From: Musa acuminata AAA Group
Taxonomy: Eukaryota; Streptophyta; Magnoliopsida; Zingiberales; Musaceae
NCBI RefSeq assembly: GCF_036884655.1
Contig: NC_088355.1
Span: forward strand, 17,343,501-17,407,500
Length of the DNA stretch: 64,000 bases
Direction: 5' to 3'
The notes beneath the pieces were generated by a model. It was not told the DNA's origin and did no database searches. It saw only the letters and a list, made by a program, of their open reading frames with translations. Position 1 is the first letter of the stretch. The number at the start of each line of letters is the position of its first letter. Positions 1 to 10,829 of the stretch are shown one piece after another. Made by a program: the position numbers and the translations under genes.

Positions 1-1456
1 CATCTGATGCAGCAATGTACTCCGCCTCTATGGTCGAGTCAGCAGTAGTATCTTGCTTGGAACTCTTCCAGCACACTGCTCCTCCATTAAAGGTGTACAC
101 ATACCCTGAATTCGACTTGCTATCATCGACATCAGAATGAAAACTTGAGTCAGTGTAGCCTTCAACCTTAAGGCTATTACCTCCATATACTAGTAAAAGA
201 TCCTTAGTCCTTCTCAAGTACTTAAGGATATACTTTACTGCTTTCCAGTGCTCCAAGCCTGGATCCGCCTGATACCTGCTCGTGACACTCAGAGCATGCG
301 CTATATCAGGCCTAGTACATAGCATGGCATACATGATAGACCCTATTGCTGAGGCATAAGGTATCATATCCATGTTCGCCATTTCTTCTGGAGTCTTTGG
401 AGACATACTCGTAGAAAGCGATATCTCATGTCTCATCGGTATGAGACCTCTCTTGGAATTTTCCATGCCAAACCTTTTGATAATAGTTTCTATGTACCTG
501 GATTGGGACAAGCCAAGCATCCTCTTGGATCTATTTCTATAGATTCTAATCCCCAAGATATAAGATGCTTCCCCTAAGTCCTTCATGGAGAAGTGTCTAG
601 ATAACCAAGTCTTTACTGTGGATAACATTCCTATGTCATTCCCAATGATGAGGATGTCATCCACATATAACACCAAAAATGTGATAGTGCTCCCACTTAC
701 CTTTCTGTATACACAAGGCTCATCTTCGTTCTTAACGAAGTCATAAGATCTGATTGCCTCATCAAATCTTATGTTCCAACTTCGGGAAGCTTGCTTTAGT
801 CCATAAATGGATCTAAGCAACCTACACACCTTATCTGGGCAGTTCTTGGACACGAATCCCTCATGTTGCATCATATACACCTCCTCCTCGAGGTTCCCAT
901 TGAGGAATGCGGTTTTCACATCCATCTGCCAGATCTCATAATCATAGTGTGCTGCAATAGCCAATAGAATTCTGATGGATTTTAGCATTGCTACGAGTAA
1001 GAAAGTTTCGTCGTAGTCAACACCTTGCCTTTGACGATACCCCTTAGCCACTAGCCTTGCTTTATAGGTCTCTACCTTTCCATCTACTCCGATCTTTTTC
1101 TTAAAGATCCACTTGCAACCGATGGGTACAATACCTTCGGGCGCATCAACTAGGTTCCAAACCTTATTGGAGTACATATAATCCATCTCAGAATTCATGG
1201 CTTCTTTCCACTTCCCGGAGTCTATACTCATAATAGCCTCCTCGTAGGTCTGAGGATCAATATCCTCTACATCCTCTGCTCTAATATGTCCCACATATCT
1301 CTCAGGAGGATGGGATACTCTATCAGACCTGCGTAAAGTTGATACTTGTGTATTAGGTACATGAACAGACTCGGGCTGTAGAGTGGTGCTTGAGCTTGGT
1401 TCTCCAACCTCGCTCAATTCTATCATTCTCCCACTGTCTCCTTCAAGAATGTGTTC
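1..1456 (-). pseudogene. Element A reverse transcriptase and RNase H (open to the window edge)
   Basis: I translated the minus strand from 1456 to base 1 and found 485 codons without a stop. The segment starts in the integrase/RT linker, passes through the RT palm ([12 protein letters not shown] motif near 1040-1065, DVKTAFLNG near 885-925) and reaches the catalytic YVDD at 667-656. It then runs into RNase H (GYTDSSF motif near 150, EAEYIAAS at the edge). RT would copy the element RNA into cDNA in the cytoplasmic virus-like particle, and RNase H would degrade the RNA strand. It follows directly after an in-frame TAG at 1459-1457, so it is cut off from gag unless the stop is read through. The RNase H end is outside the window. 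Confidence 0.85.
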
Positions 1457-1882
1457 CTACTCAAGGAACACTGCTCTCTTAGCTACAAAGACCTTTTGGT
1501 CCTCGAGATGATAGAAATAATACCCACAAGTTTCCTTGGGGTATCCCACAAATTTGCATCGCTCTTTCCTTAATTCTAACTTATCGGGGTTGTGTTTTCT
1601 AACATGGGCAGGACAGCCCCAAATCTTAACAACCTTAAGATCAGGCTTCTTCCCTTTCCATATCTCATATGGTGTAGACACTACCGACTTAGTTGGAACT
1701 CTGTTCAGAAGGTAAGCTGCGGTTTCTAGGGCATATCCCTAGAATGAGATGAGTAGGTCAGCAAAACTCATCATGGACCGTACCATATCTAATAATGTAC
1801 GATTTCTCCTTTCAGAGACACCATTGAGCTGAGGTGTATAAGGAGGTGTCCATTGGGATAATATCCCATGGTTCTTGAGGAA
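1457..1882 (-). pseudogene. Element A integrase C-terminal part, with two in-frame TAG stops
   Basis: This stretch continues the frame of the upstream gag-protease-integrase segment. It holds the end of the integrase core (the NGVSERRNR motif carries the third catalytic acid, Glu) and the conserved region containing TPYEIWKGKKP and IWGCPAHV that follows the core in copia integrases. A TAG at 1741-1739 sits where related proteins have Trp. Another TAG at 1459-1457 ends the segment just after VFLE. The reading frame is otherwise unbroken on both sides, so point mutation rather than deletion inactivated it. The segment is too short and broken to act alone. Confidence 0.8.
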
Positions 1883-3259
1883 CTAAGTAAACTCTGTACT
1901 TAAGTATTCACCTCCTCGATCTGATCGAAGAGTTTTGATACTCTTTCCAGTCTGGTTCTCCACCTTATTCTTATACTCTCTGAATTTCTCAAAGGCCTCG
2001 GACTTGTACTTCATTAAGTACATATATCCATACCTTGAGAAATCATCAGTAAATGTAATGAAGTAGGAGTAACCTCCAATGGCATTAGTTGACATGGGTC
2101 CACATACATCACTATGTATGAGTTCCAACAACTCATTGGCTCTCTCTCCAGTTCTACTAAATGGAGATTTGGTCAGTTTTCCACGAATGCAAGGCTCACA
2201 AGTTGCATATGACATATAGTCGAATGGATCTAGATATCCATCATTTAGCAACTTTTGAATCCTTCTTTCATGGATGTGACCTAGCCTACAATGCCACAGG
2301 TATGCACTGTTCAACTCATCTCGTTTCTTTTTGGACACATTTACATTCATGATATGTGGAGTGGTGTCTAACATAAATAAACCATTATGCAATGTTCCTT
2401 TCGTGATAATCTTATCATCTAATAATATCGAACAACCATTGTTCTCAAAAACAAATTTATATCCACTAACTGTTAAACATGAAATGGAGATAATGTTTTT
2501 GATAATAGAAGGAACAAAATAACATGCATCTAATGCAATAAAAGCTCCACTAGGCAGATGTAGGGCGACCTCGCCAACAGCTAATACAGTAACTTTTGCT
2601 CCATTACCCATCTTGAGGTCCATCTCGCCTCTCTCTAGTCTCCTAGGCCTTTCCAGAACCTGCAACGAATTGCATATATGATAAGCACTACCGGTATCCA
2701 ATACCCATGTGCTATCATAAGAGTTTGACAAATGGAGACTGATCATGAATGTACCTGAAGCTTCATCAAGCTTTTGTTTCGCCCTTTCTGCAAGGTACAG
2801 CTTGAGGTTTCTCTTCCAATGCCCATCTTTACCACAGTGGAAGCATTGGCCTTTGTCCTTTGCTGGGTCTTTCTTAGCAACCTTTGCTTTACCTTGTTTG
2901 CCCTTGCCCTTTCCCTTCTTAAGGGACCTTTCTGGTTTCCTTTTCTTTCTGGTCTCACTAGTGTAGAGAACTGGCTTCTCTTTCTTAATAGTACTCTCTG
3001 CCTCCCTCAACATATTGAGGAGCTCTGGGAGAGTCACCTCAAGCTTGTTCATATTAAAATTCATTATGAACTGTGAAAAGGAATCTGGTAGGGACTGAAG
3101 CACAATGTCCACATACAAGTTATCCTCTAGGACCATTCCTAGACCTGTGAGTTTCTCTATCCACTCAATCATCTTTAGGACATGGTTCTGAACCGGTGTC
3201 CCCTCAGTCATCCTAGCGCGGAAAAGGCTCTTGGATATCTCATATCGTTGAGTCCTTCC
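1883..3259 (-). pseudogene. Element A gag C-terminus, protease and integrase N-terminal half
   Basis: The frame is open from the stop at 3262-3260 to a TAG at 1885-1883. Counting from the Met at 3211 there is a basic Lys/Gly-rich linker (about 85-121) and a CCHC knuckle at 123-136 in which the fourth Cys is Leu (C123, C126, H131, L136). Next come a protease DTG at 172-174, the integrase zinc finger (H307, H312, C338, C341) and the first two integrase acids (D368 and the RSDRGGEY Asp near 431). The third acid lies beyond the stop. Loss of the fourth zinc ligand would weaken RNA packaging even without the stops. The terminal TAG precedes FLKNHG, a position where Gln would fit. Confidence 0.85.
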
Positions 3260-3574
3260 CTATTCCTCAAACAATTTGCGGACATGTAGGAGAATGGATC
3301 TGGCATCCATCTTTTCATGTTGTCTCTGTAACTCTGGAGTCATAGAGCCCAACATATAGCACTGAGCAAGAGTGGAGTCATCAATGTACTTCACGTAACG
3401 AGCGATCTCATCCTCTCTTGCCCCTTCTTCGGGCGTAGGCATCACTGTATCAAGGACATACACGATTTTCTCTACTGTGAGAACAATTCTCAAGTTACGG
3501 AGCCAATCCGTATAATTTGGACCAGTGAGGCGGTTGACATCAAGTATGCCACGTAAGGGATTTGAAAGCGACAT
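3260..3574 (-). pseudogene. Element A gag N-terminus
   Basis: This is a 104-residue opening segment of copia gag, starting at an ATG at 3574 and ending at TAG 3262-3260. The N-terminal RLTGPNYTDWLRNLR motif matches the start of UBN2/gag-type copia capsid proteins, which assemble the cytoplasmic particle and package RNA. The frame continues past the TAG into the next segment ([11 protein letters not shown]), so one substitution splits gag. The ATG is chosen because the capsid motif follows it closely and the leader upstream is non-coding. Confidence 0.82.
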
Positions 3575-3770
3575 TTTCTGAAAATAAAGATGTAGCAGAA
3601 ATGAATAACATGCAGATTTTGCAAGAAATAAACTATCAAGATATGGACTTCTATCCTAATATGCTCCCACTATTTTACTAACGAGTCACGCGACACCCTC
3701 AGCACGTGAAACGGAAGTCTCCGGCAGACTTCTAGTGGGGATCAGGATCCAATCAGCGTCTTCGTGTAAT

Positions 3771-4062
3771 CTCGAGGGACTCGACCAATCACACTAAGCC
3801 TAAAAGGTAGGCAACTCTTGCCGATCACAACTCCTTGTGATTCCCGTCCTGTTCGGCCTCCGAATCACCATGGCCTCGAGGGACTCGACCAACCATGATG
3901 CTCGGTTAAGTCAACACCTTCGTTACAAGATGAGTCTGATTTGATGATATACCCTCGAGGGACTCGACCAAGCATACCATGCCCTCAAGTCACTGGTGAC
4001 ATCTCTATGTCGTAAGCAAGATAGCGAATCGCGATATAGGTGAGTCTCGAGGGACTCGACCA
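3771..4062. repeat. Four dispersed copies of CTCGAGGGACTCGACCA
   Basis: Exact 17-bp copies begin at 3771, 3875, 3954 and 4046, spaced 104, 79 and 92 bp apart, with unrelated sequence between them. Each contains the palindrome CTCGAG. They lie in the leader of element A, so they would be transcribed into its RNA. Function is unknown. Confidence 0.9.
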
Positions 4063-4849
4063 ACTCAACCTACACCGGGAATCGGTTCCTACTCATAACG
4101 ATGGAAGGCCACGTGGGTTAATCTAATTGCCTCACGTTTACCGACTTAATATTATCGAGAGATGTTTCTATAATTTGGTCTCCTAATATGACATGTCACA
4201 CATATACATATTTAATATATATCTACATCGCATGCAAATATATATACATATCTAGTATGTGTATAAGCAATCACATCAGATGATAATGGACCACAACCTA
4301 ATATGATTAGGCCCGAGCCAGTAGGCCTCATCACTCACATCAAGATCTATGTGTGCAACGGTGCATCTCCATGCCCTGTGATCGTCCATCTCGTCCTCGT
4401 CGGTTTCGTCGACATCTTGATCCATCTCCATGCATCACGATCGTCCGTCTCGTGGGTCCCGCTATTGCATCCACGCTCCCGCTGCGCCTCCTCATGTGAT
4501 TACAACTTAATCATAAGCACGCAGGCCCGACAATAAACGAGAAATATAATGGAGGTTCGCAGACCTCAATAATAATAATCACAAGTACACACATCATACG
4601 GTCCATGATCATCTGTCCACACATCATACATCACATGTATAAATAATCATCATCATGTAGGACTACTAGATAATAATAAAAATAATAATCAACTAAACCT
4701 TTTAATTAATTAATATTTTTCTGAAATCAGGGACATGTAGGGAATTTCTCAATTCCTAAGGGTGTTTTCGTAATTTGGACAAAAGATAGAAACTGGAATT
4801 TCTCAAATTCCGAGGGGCAAAACTGTCTTTTGCCCAGAAAACCCTAATA

Positions 4850-5290
4850 CCCTTTCCCCTTTTCGCTGCTGCCGCCGCTGCCACCCTGCCGGCGGCGGCC
4901 TGTGCGGCGGGGCGAGGGCACTGCCCTCGCCTGCAGGCGGCACGCCCGCTGGCGGCGATGCCGCTGCGGGTGGGTGCCCCCTTCGGGCACCGCTGCCTTC
5001 GCAGACGGTGCTGTACTGTCGGGCGACTGCCCCTGTGGGGAGGGGTTTCTCCCGCGGGAGCAGCGGCGGCAGGCGCCACTGCCCTGCGGCGCCTCTGCCC
5101 GTGGGCTGCCAGCCCCGCCAGCAGCAAGCTTGCTACAAGCAGACCGCCGACCGGCTATTGCAGGCACAGCGCTTGCGCATGCGCCAGCGCTGTGCTGCCT
5201 GGCTGCGGCTGCGGCTGCAGGTGGCTTCAGGCATGCAGATCGAGGGCAGCAACTGTTGCTGCCCTTCCTCGCTTTTGCGTCAACGATTTT
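4850..5290. other. GC-rich hairpin island in the element A leader
   Basis: A sharp switch from AT-rich to very GC-rich sequence. Two near-perfect palindromes with a one-base centre are visible: 9-bp arms at 4912-4930 and 11-bp arms at 5243-5265. The overlapping Ala/Arg/Pro-rich ORFs on both strands are what random GC-rich DNA gives; I do not call a gene. It may be a structured RNA region or captured foreign sequence. Confidence 0.6.
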
Positions 5291-5356
5291 GACGTCAATA
5301 TTCTTCCTAAACACAACACACACAGTTCAAAACCAATCATTCGCAGGAACAACCTG

Positions 5357-5368
5357 GCTCTGATACCA
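5357..5368 (-). promoter_or_regulatory. Element A primer-binding site
   Basis: On the minus strand this reads TGGTATCAGAGC, complementary to the 3' end of initiator tRNA-Met, one base inside the 5' LTR end. It fixes the orientation and the inner LTR boundary of element A. Confidence 0.92.
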
Positions 5369-5369
5369 C

Positions 5370-6861
5370 TGTTGGGAAATCATAGGGGCGACATCAGATG
5401 CGCAGCGGAAGAACAAGAAAACAAAAATCCCCGATTCTCAAAAAGATGTTCGTCGTCGTGCGAAGATTGGTGCGCAAAAAATCCGTAAAACACAAAACTG
5501 CGTATAGAGATTGTGTTACCTAGGGAGATCATATATCTCTGTTTCCTTGCAGATCCTTAGGAGAGGGTGAAGGAGGTCAAGGGTCCTCCTCTCTAGCGGT
5601 GATCCACACAGCAGGGTTGCGACGACGCTCCTCAAAACTCCAGGCCTACTCTGAGGTGGAGAGGGAGAGGAGAATAGGAAGGGCAAGCAAAGACTCTAGC
5701 CTATGAGGCTGTGAATCCCTCATATTTATAGAGATCCCGTGTCAAACCCTAATGGGTCCTTCCCTAGTGGGTATTGGATCTGAATCCAATAAGATAAGGG
5801 CTCCGTCGGATATCTCATATCCGAACCTCTACTCATCGCAATGCCTACCATATGTGTGTGACCCTCTAGGCCCAATATTGAGCTGGCCATGAGTCATACC
5901 TGTCAGAACTCCTTCTAACTTAGTGAATTATTATCTCTGTAATAATTCACTCGACTCATCGACTACGGACGTACTAGGCCACTACGCCGTAGTCCCCAGA
6001 CGATACAGGGGAATCCAATCCATTGGACCTGTTTGTCCTCAGTTACCATGTACCTATAGTCCCTCATCCATCTAATATCCCAGAGATCGTATATCGAGCA
6101 TGGTGCTGTCAGACCCATACGGTTTCTACTCAAGTCTCGCTCTAATCGGATTCTCCCAGAGAACTCTTTCTCTCTCAACCCGAATGACCCTGGCCAGGGA
6201 TTTGTCGAGCAAGAACACATAGGATATTCCTCTCATGACGCCGAGAGTGGATGATCCTCTATCGACACTCAATAGCCCTCGTAAGGTCGACTACCACTCC
6301 CAATGACCAGCTGTACTAGATCTGGGACAGCCAAACCTATAAGTCTGGTATCAAAGAGTGGAGCACTCATACAGGACATCCTTGGTGTCTCAAGTCTAAA
6401 GACCAGATACACCACTAGGACTACGGAATCGCTGTCTGACAATAAGACATCATTAACCATCCAGCATTCCGTAAGCGGATCAATCAGTGAACTCATTCTC
6501 CAATGAGCACCTGTACTGTATCCCTAGTGTCCCTACACGAGCAGCTATGAGACCAACTGCATCCATCATATGGACGGGTATACAGCACACCAGTCTATCC
6601 GGTTATCACGATGTCCCTCTCGAGTAACCTATGACCGGGATTATTTAGGATATGTGTTTAAAGGGGAATCGATCTCATTATCGTGATCTCATCACGATCC
6701 GATTCCCATTGCACAAATCCAAGGACATCACAATATATATATGCATTTATGCAATAGTTATAAAGTGATATACGCCAAAATATAATAAGCAAAAAGATTC
6801 TGTATCAAGTCACACGTGCCATCACTCACGTGATTGGCTTGCTGGGCACCTATGACTAGCA
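5370..6861 (-). repeat. Element A 5' LTR
   Basis: On the plus strand it runs from TGTTGGGAAATC to GACTAGCA, so the element strand reads TGCTAGTC...CCCAACA. The inner edge is fixed by the PBS. The outer edge at 6861 is my best reading, chosen because TG...CA ends result and the sequence character changes; it could be off by one or two bases. A minus-strand TATA box lies at 5730-5723. The partner LTR is outside the window. Confidence 0.78.
5723..5730 (-). promoter_or_regulatory. Element A LTR TATA box
   Basis: TATAAATA on the minus strand, inside the LTR, about 350 bp before the PBS side. It would place the start of transcription near 5695. Position and match are typical of an LTR promoter; no start site is demonstrated. 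Confidence 0.6.
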
Positions 6862-8022
6862 CATGCACCTTATCTCGGAGGAGCATTTGATGGAGCAACT
6901 AAGGCGACTCAATTTGCGGAGGCAAAGTTGAGTTCAGAAGGCCTTAGCACGGGGTAAGAGGATGCAGAGGCGGATACTCTTGAAGAATATACCATGGTGT
7001 TGTCATTCAAGTTGCTATGAAGGAAGCGGTGCGCAGCGGAGATTGTGCTGGTAGGGGCAGAGGCCCAGGATCCAGACAATGGTGCACAAATTATAGTGAA
7101 GTCGGTGGACTTCGGGAGCTACTAGGCAACGAATGTCCTAGAGCGGTGCTTCATCTAGGTGTGACCCAAGAGTGGGTGGATGAAGGTCGATTGCCAAAGA
7201 AACGAACAAAATCGAAGGTGGAGGAGACCCTGCGATGTATTGGCAGAGGCCACACATGGGGGGGTTCACAATTCGAGTTTATTCCACAAGGATCAGAATG
7301 CAATGGAGATGTCACCAGGAGGTGACATGGTGCAGCGGATCGTGGTGGAACAGTTCGTGGCAATGCGATACACACGACTTAGTCCCGGGAGGGACTAGAT
7401 CATATGGAGGTATGATCGGGAGCTACTGGAAGCTCCACTTCGGTGAACAACACGACGGCAAGAAGGGCTATGGATTCAAGGAGTGAAGGCCATGGCACCG
7501 CAGAGGCGGGTCTGCCGGGCGTGCATCGAATTTTGCATCAGATGAAAACCTTGGTCATCAGCATATGGGGGCTGTGTTCCACTAAGGGAAAAGTTCGAAT
7601 GCAAGTACCAGTGAGTTCCATGGGAGGGACTTGATCATGCAGAGGTATGATCGAAGCAACTGGAGAGTTGGACTGCTCCAGAGCTCATATTCGCTTAAGG
7701 GAGCCCGGCAAGTCAGAGGACAAGGCCGAGTAAGCGAACGTTGCTACCAAGGAAGCTAAGGAGAACAAAATTGGTGCAAACCCTACAACGTGATGGCAGA
7801 GGCCATGCATGGGAGTTGCAGTTTGTCTCTCCATCGACCAAACAGACTGCTTGGATAACACAAAGGTGTTGAAGCAGGGGGGGTCGAAAGGGGCGAGGAA
7901 GCGACGACGAGTCCAGAGGGACTTAGCTACCCAAAAATCAAGCATCAGTTAGAATGGAGGTGGACTTAGAGGAGTGCCACGGAGACATATCTACTGATCG
8001 TGAAGAAAAGGGATGTAGATGC
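6862..8022. other. Non-coding repeat remnant, left part (interrupted by the 4.2-kb solo LTR)
   Basis: No convincing gene. The sequence holds diverged internal repeats: a GGCAGAGGCCA block near 7240 recurs near 7795, a 'gggaggga..gatcat..gaggtatgatcg' block near 7387 recurs near 7621, and a 'ccatggcaccgcagaggc' block near 7490 has a relative near 12255, across the later insertion. This looks like the non-coding part of an old LTR element, but I cannot name the family. The last five bases (8018-8022, GATGC) are the target-site copy of the next feature. Confidence 0.5.
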
Positions 8023-8830
8023 TGTCACGCCCCTCAAAAAAATATCCATGATATTAAAATTTTTCATCATCACAAACCAATCCAGGATCCAAACACACAT
8101 TTGAGGACACTGAAAAACATTCTATCAAATTCACATATATAAAACCTGTGCAGTTTATAATCATATATCACATCACTCGATAATTCACATTTATGGCAAT
8201 CCAAGCCAACTTAACAAACATGAACAACATTTATAAATCCACAAGCTATGTAATTTATACAATCAAAACTCCAACCATTTACCACAAGTTCATATCATCG
8301 TAAACTAGACTTAACATTCCGAAATTTGAAATAAGAGAGATCTTCTAACACTTCTACATAGTATATCCATTTCGATTCATCGACAACATTTCATCACATA
8401 CAAAATATGCTTATACAACAATAACATAATAACCAACAAGATTTGCCCATAATTCAGAATAGCTCTCCACTACCTCAGCCCAATTCAAACATCTCAAAGA
8501 GTGACAAGCTGACATGAAAGATTTATATAACAACGCAGTGAGCTAAAAATAGCTCAGCAAGTAACAAAGCATATATAGCATGAGAAGGGACAGTTTCAAA
8601 CAAACAAGATATCACAATGCAAAACAGAATCCAAGAGATTCAAGGATATCATCTCATTAGATACAGAATCGCAAGTGTCATTTCATTCATAACATATTTG
8701 GTTCATAACAAATGGAGCATAGAGTAATTGGAGCCTATCAATAACGTACGAGATGATCCGGAGCATATTAATGGCAAATTGGACATTTCAGAATATATCA
8801 GTTCATAGCAAATGGAGCACAGAGTAATTG

Positions 8831-9022
8831 GAGCATATCAATAGCGTATAAAATGTTCTGGAGCATATCAATGACATATGGAACATTTCGAAGCATAACA
8901 ATAACAAATGAAACATTTCGGAGCATATCAAAGGCATATGAAATGTTTTGGAGCATATCAATGACAAATGAAACATTTCGGAACATATTAATGGCATATG
9001 GACCATTTCGAAGCATATCAAA
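8831..9022. repeat. 30-bp tandem repeat, about six copies, in the solo LTR
   Basis: The motif 'gagcatatcaatgacatatg..aacatttc' recurs every 30 bp with starts at 8831, 8861, 8891, 8921, 8951, 8981 and 9011, each copy a few bases diverged. The period is a multiple of three, which explains the repetitive open frames on both strands; these are not genes. Confidence 0.88.
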
Positions 9023-10095
9023 GAACGAATACGAAATAGAAGCTCAGACGTCGTACCCTAGCATAGTGCATGTGAGGTTTAACTCAGTGGTGGCTCCACG
9101 CCGTGATGAGTTCTCGACTCCATCCACGGGTAGCCCTTTCCTATTCGAGCCCTCTCACCCTACCCAAGTGCTAGGTCGGCTCTGAATTTCATATCAAACA
9201 GATAGAAGGTGAAGTGGGATTCCAAACATAATATGGTCTATTCATTTCTGAATGACCATCAAACATAATCTAGAGCATCGCGGGCTCTAAGAACATACCC
9301 TTTACCATTTCTGGCAAAGGTCCAAATAATCCCACAAACACCAGAGTACAAAAGGGTATTGTGAACAATAAATTGGGACATATCGGAAGCACATGCGGAA
9401 CAACGAAATGTACATGTGCCTTTATGAAACATTACGATACAAACATGAAGTTTATATAACATATTTAGGTATCCAAATACATGTAGAACAATATCATACA
9501 AGAATTCAAAGCAGTAATATAAAGCTCAATTGAATAAGAAAGCTAAAGGATATCAATTTTCAAAGGAATGAAACCAGAATATGAGAAATCGACCAAAGCT
9601 CGATTTCTTGCAGAATACAAAAGGCACATTGAACAAATAAATCAAACTATCAATCGTGCTCCAATTTTACTCAGAAAATATATCATTAGAAAGATATTTT
9701 AATCTAGTTTCTGATGAAATAAATTTCGTATGAATCAAGGTTTCCAACAAGGAGTTACCACAGATTTAGTAACCCAAGATCAAAGAACAAATCTCAATTT
9801 TATAGAATTCACAGGGTCGGTTTCAACAGAAAACTGGGCAGGCAAACTTACTCCGAATTCCTAAAATAAGCTATCAAAAGAAAGGTTTATAAGTCTATAT
9901 TCTGATCAAATAAGTTTTGTCTAAATCAGATATCAATACATGAAGTTATAACCATAACAAGGTAGAAAGGTCAGAATCTTAGAAGTTACACAGATTCGAA
10001 TCGTTACGTTTAAACAGGAGATATATCAAATGCAAGGCTAGAACAATTCAAAGTTCTTTATATTCAAAGCAAATGTAGAGATAAAATTACAGTAA

Positions 10096-10315
10096 GGAAA
10101 GATCAGAACACTTGCAATAGAAAGGATCAAAACACTTGAAATAGAAAGGATCGAAACACTTGCACAATTACAGGAGAAACGATCGGGAAACTTGCAATAG
10201 AAAGGATCGAAACATTTGCAATAGAAAGGATCGAAATACTTGCACTAGGAAGATCATAATACTTGCAATAAGAAAAATTATAGCAATTATAGGAGAAACG
10301 ATCGGGAAACTTTCC
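10096..10315. repeat. Short direct repeats 'gatcgaaacacttgcaatagaaag' in the solo LTR
   Basis: Roughly 22-25-bp units with the core GATC(G/A)AAACACTTGCAATAG are repeated head to tail, including two copies of a longer GGAGAAACGATCGGGAAACTT block at about 10171 and 10290. Non-coding. Confidence 0.75.
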
Positions 10316-10829
10316 TTTCAAAGATTTTGATCCAAAGATCCAAAGAAGGTGTCAGCCCAAATCCTTCTACCTTTCCTCCGTGTCCTCTCCCTATTCCGTG
10401 TTCTACATATGTCTTCTCTTTTTCCTCCACAACTGCAGCTCATGCAGAACATAGAGGCATAGTCACCTGCTCTCTCTTACTCTCATTCCTTCGTTTTCTT
10501 TCTCAAACACAATTGTCGCAGCCATTGCCGCTGCCACTACCATAGTCGTAGCCACGACCGCAGCTGCTGTCACAACATCAGCCCCTTCCACTGCACTACT
10601 TCCTTCCTCTCTTCTCACCGTTGCCGCTGACGCAGCTGCCACTACCGCAGCCGCAATCACGGCCACGGCCCCTTTTTTTTCCCCTTTCCTTTATTTCTCT
10701 CTCTCAAAAGCAGTTGCTGCAGCCACCACCGCTACCGCAGCTACCACAACTACCGCAGCCAACGTCGCAGCCGCAATCGCAGCCACACCCGCAGCCACCA
10801 CACCCGTAGCCTCTTCTTCCTCCCCTGCT

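Larger units (their letters stand above)
3575..5356 (-). other. Element A untranslated leader between PBS and gag
   Basis: These 1.78 kb lie between the primer site and the gag ATG. There is no supported gene; the ORFs here are open in several frames on both strands because the DNA is GC-rich. Contents in plus coordinates are four copies of a CTCGAG-centred 17-mer (3771-4062), an AT-rich stretch (4150-4740) and a GC-rich island (about 4850-5290). A long structured leader is usual for Angela/BARE-type elements, where packaging and dimerisation signals are expected. Confidence 0.7.
1..6861 (-). mobile_element. Element A: Angela-like Ty1/copia retrotransposon, 3' end outside the window
   Basis: Read on the minus strand the order is 5' LTR (6861-5370), tRNA-Met primer site (5368-5357), a long leader, then gag-protease-integrase-RT-RNase H down to base 1. 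The order protease, integrase, RT, RNase H is diagnostic of Ty1/copia. LTR length (about 1.5 kb) and a leader of about 1.8 kb resemble the Angela/BARE clade; that lineage call is an inference. The coding part is one frame with four TAG stops and no frameshift. The 3' LTR and the left target-site copy lie outside the window, so completeness and TSD cannot be judged. Confidence 0.88.

Noticed and set aside
4756..5488. Ala/Arg/Pro-rich ORFs up to 176 codons in the element A leader
   Set aside because: GC-rich sequence with few stops in any frame; open in several frames on both strands and located in an untranslated leader.
7017..7325. 102-codon ORF in the backbone remnant
   Set aside because: Overlaps ORFs in two other frames and on the opposite strand, matches no family I recognise, and lies in diverged non-coding repeats.
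8798..9185. Repetitive ORFs on both strands (MLRNVSFVIDML-like)
   Set aside because: Produced by the 30-bp tandem repeat, whose period is a multiple of three.
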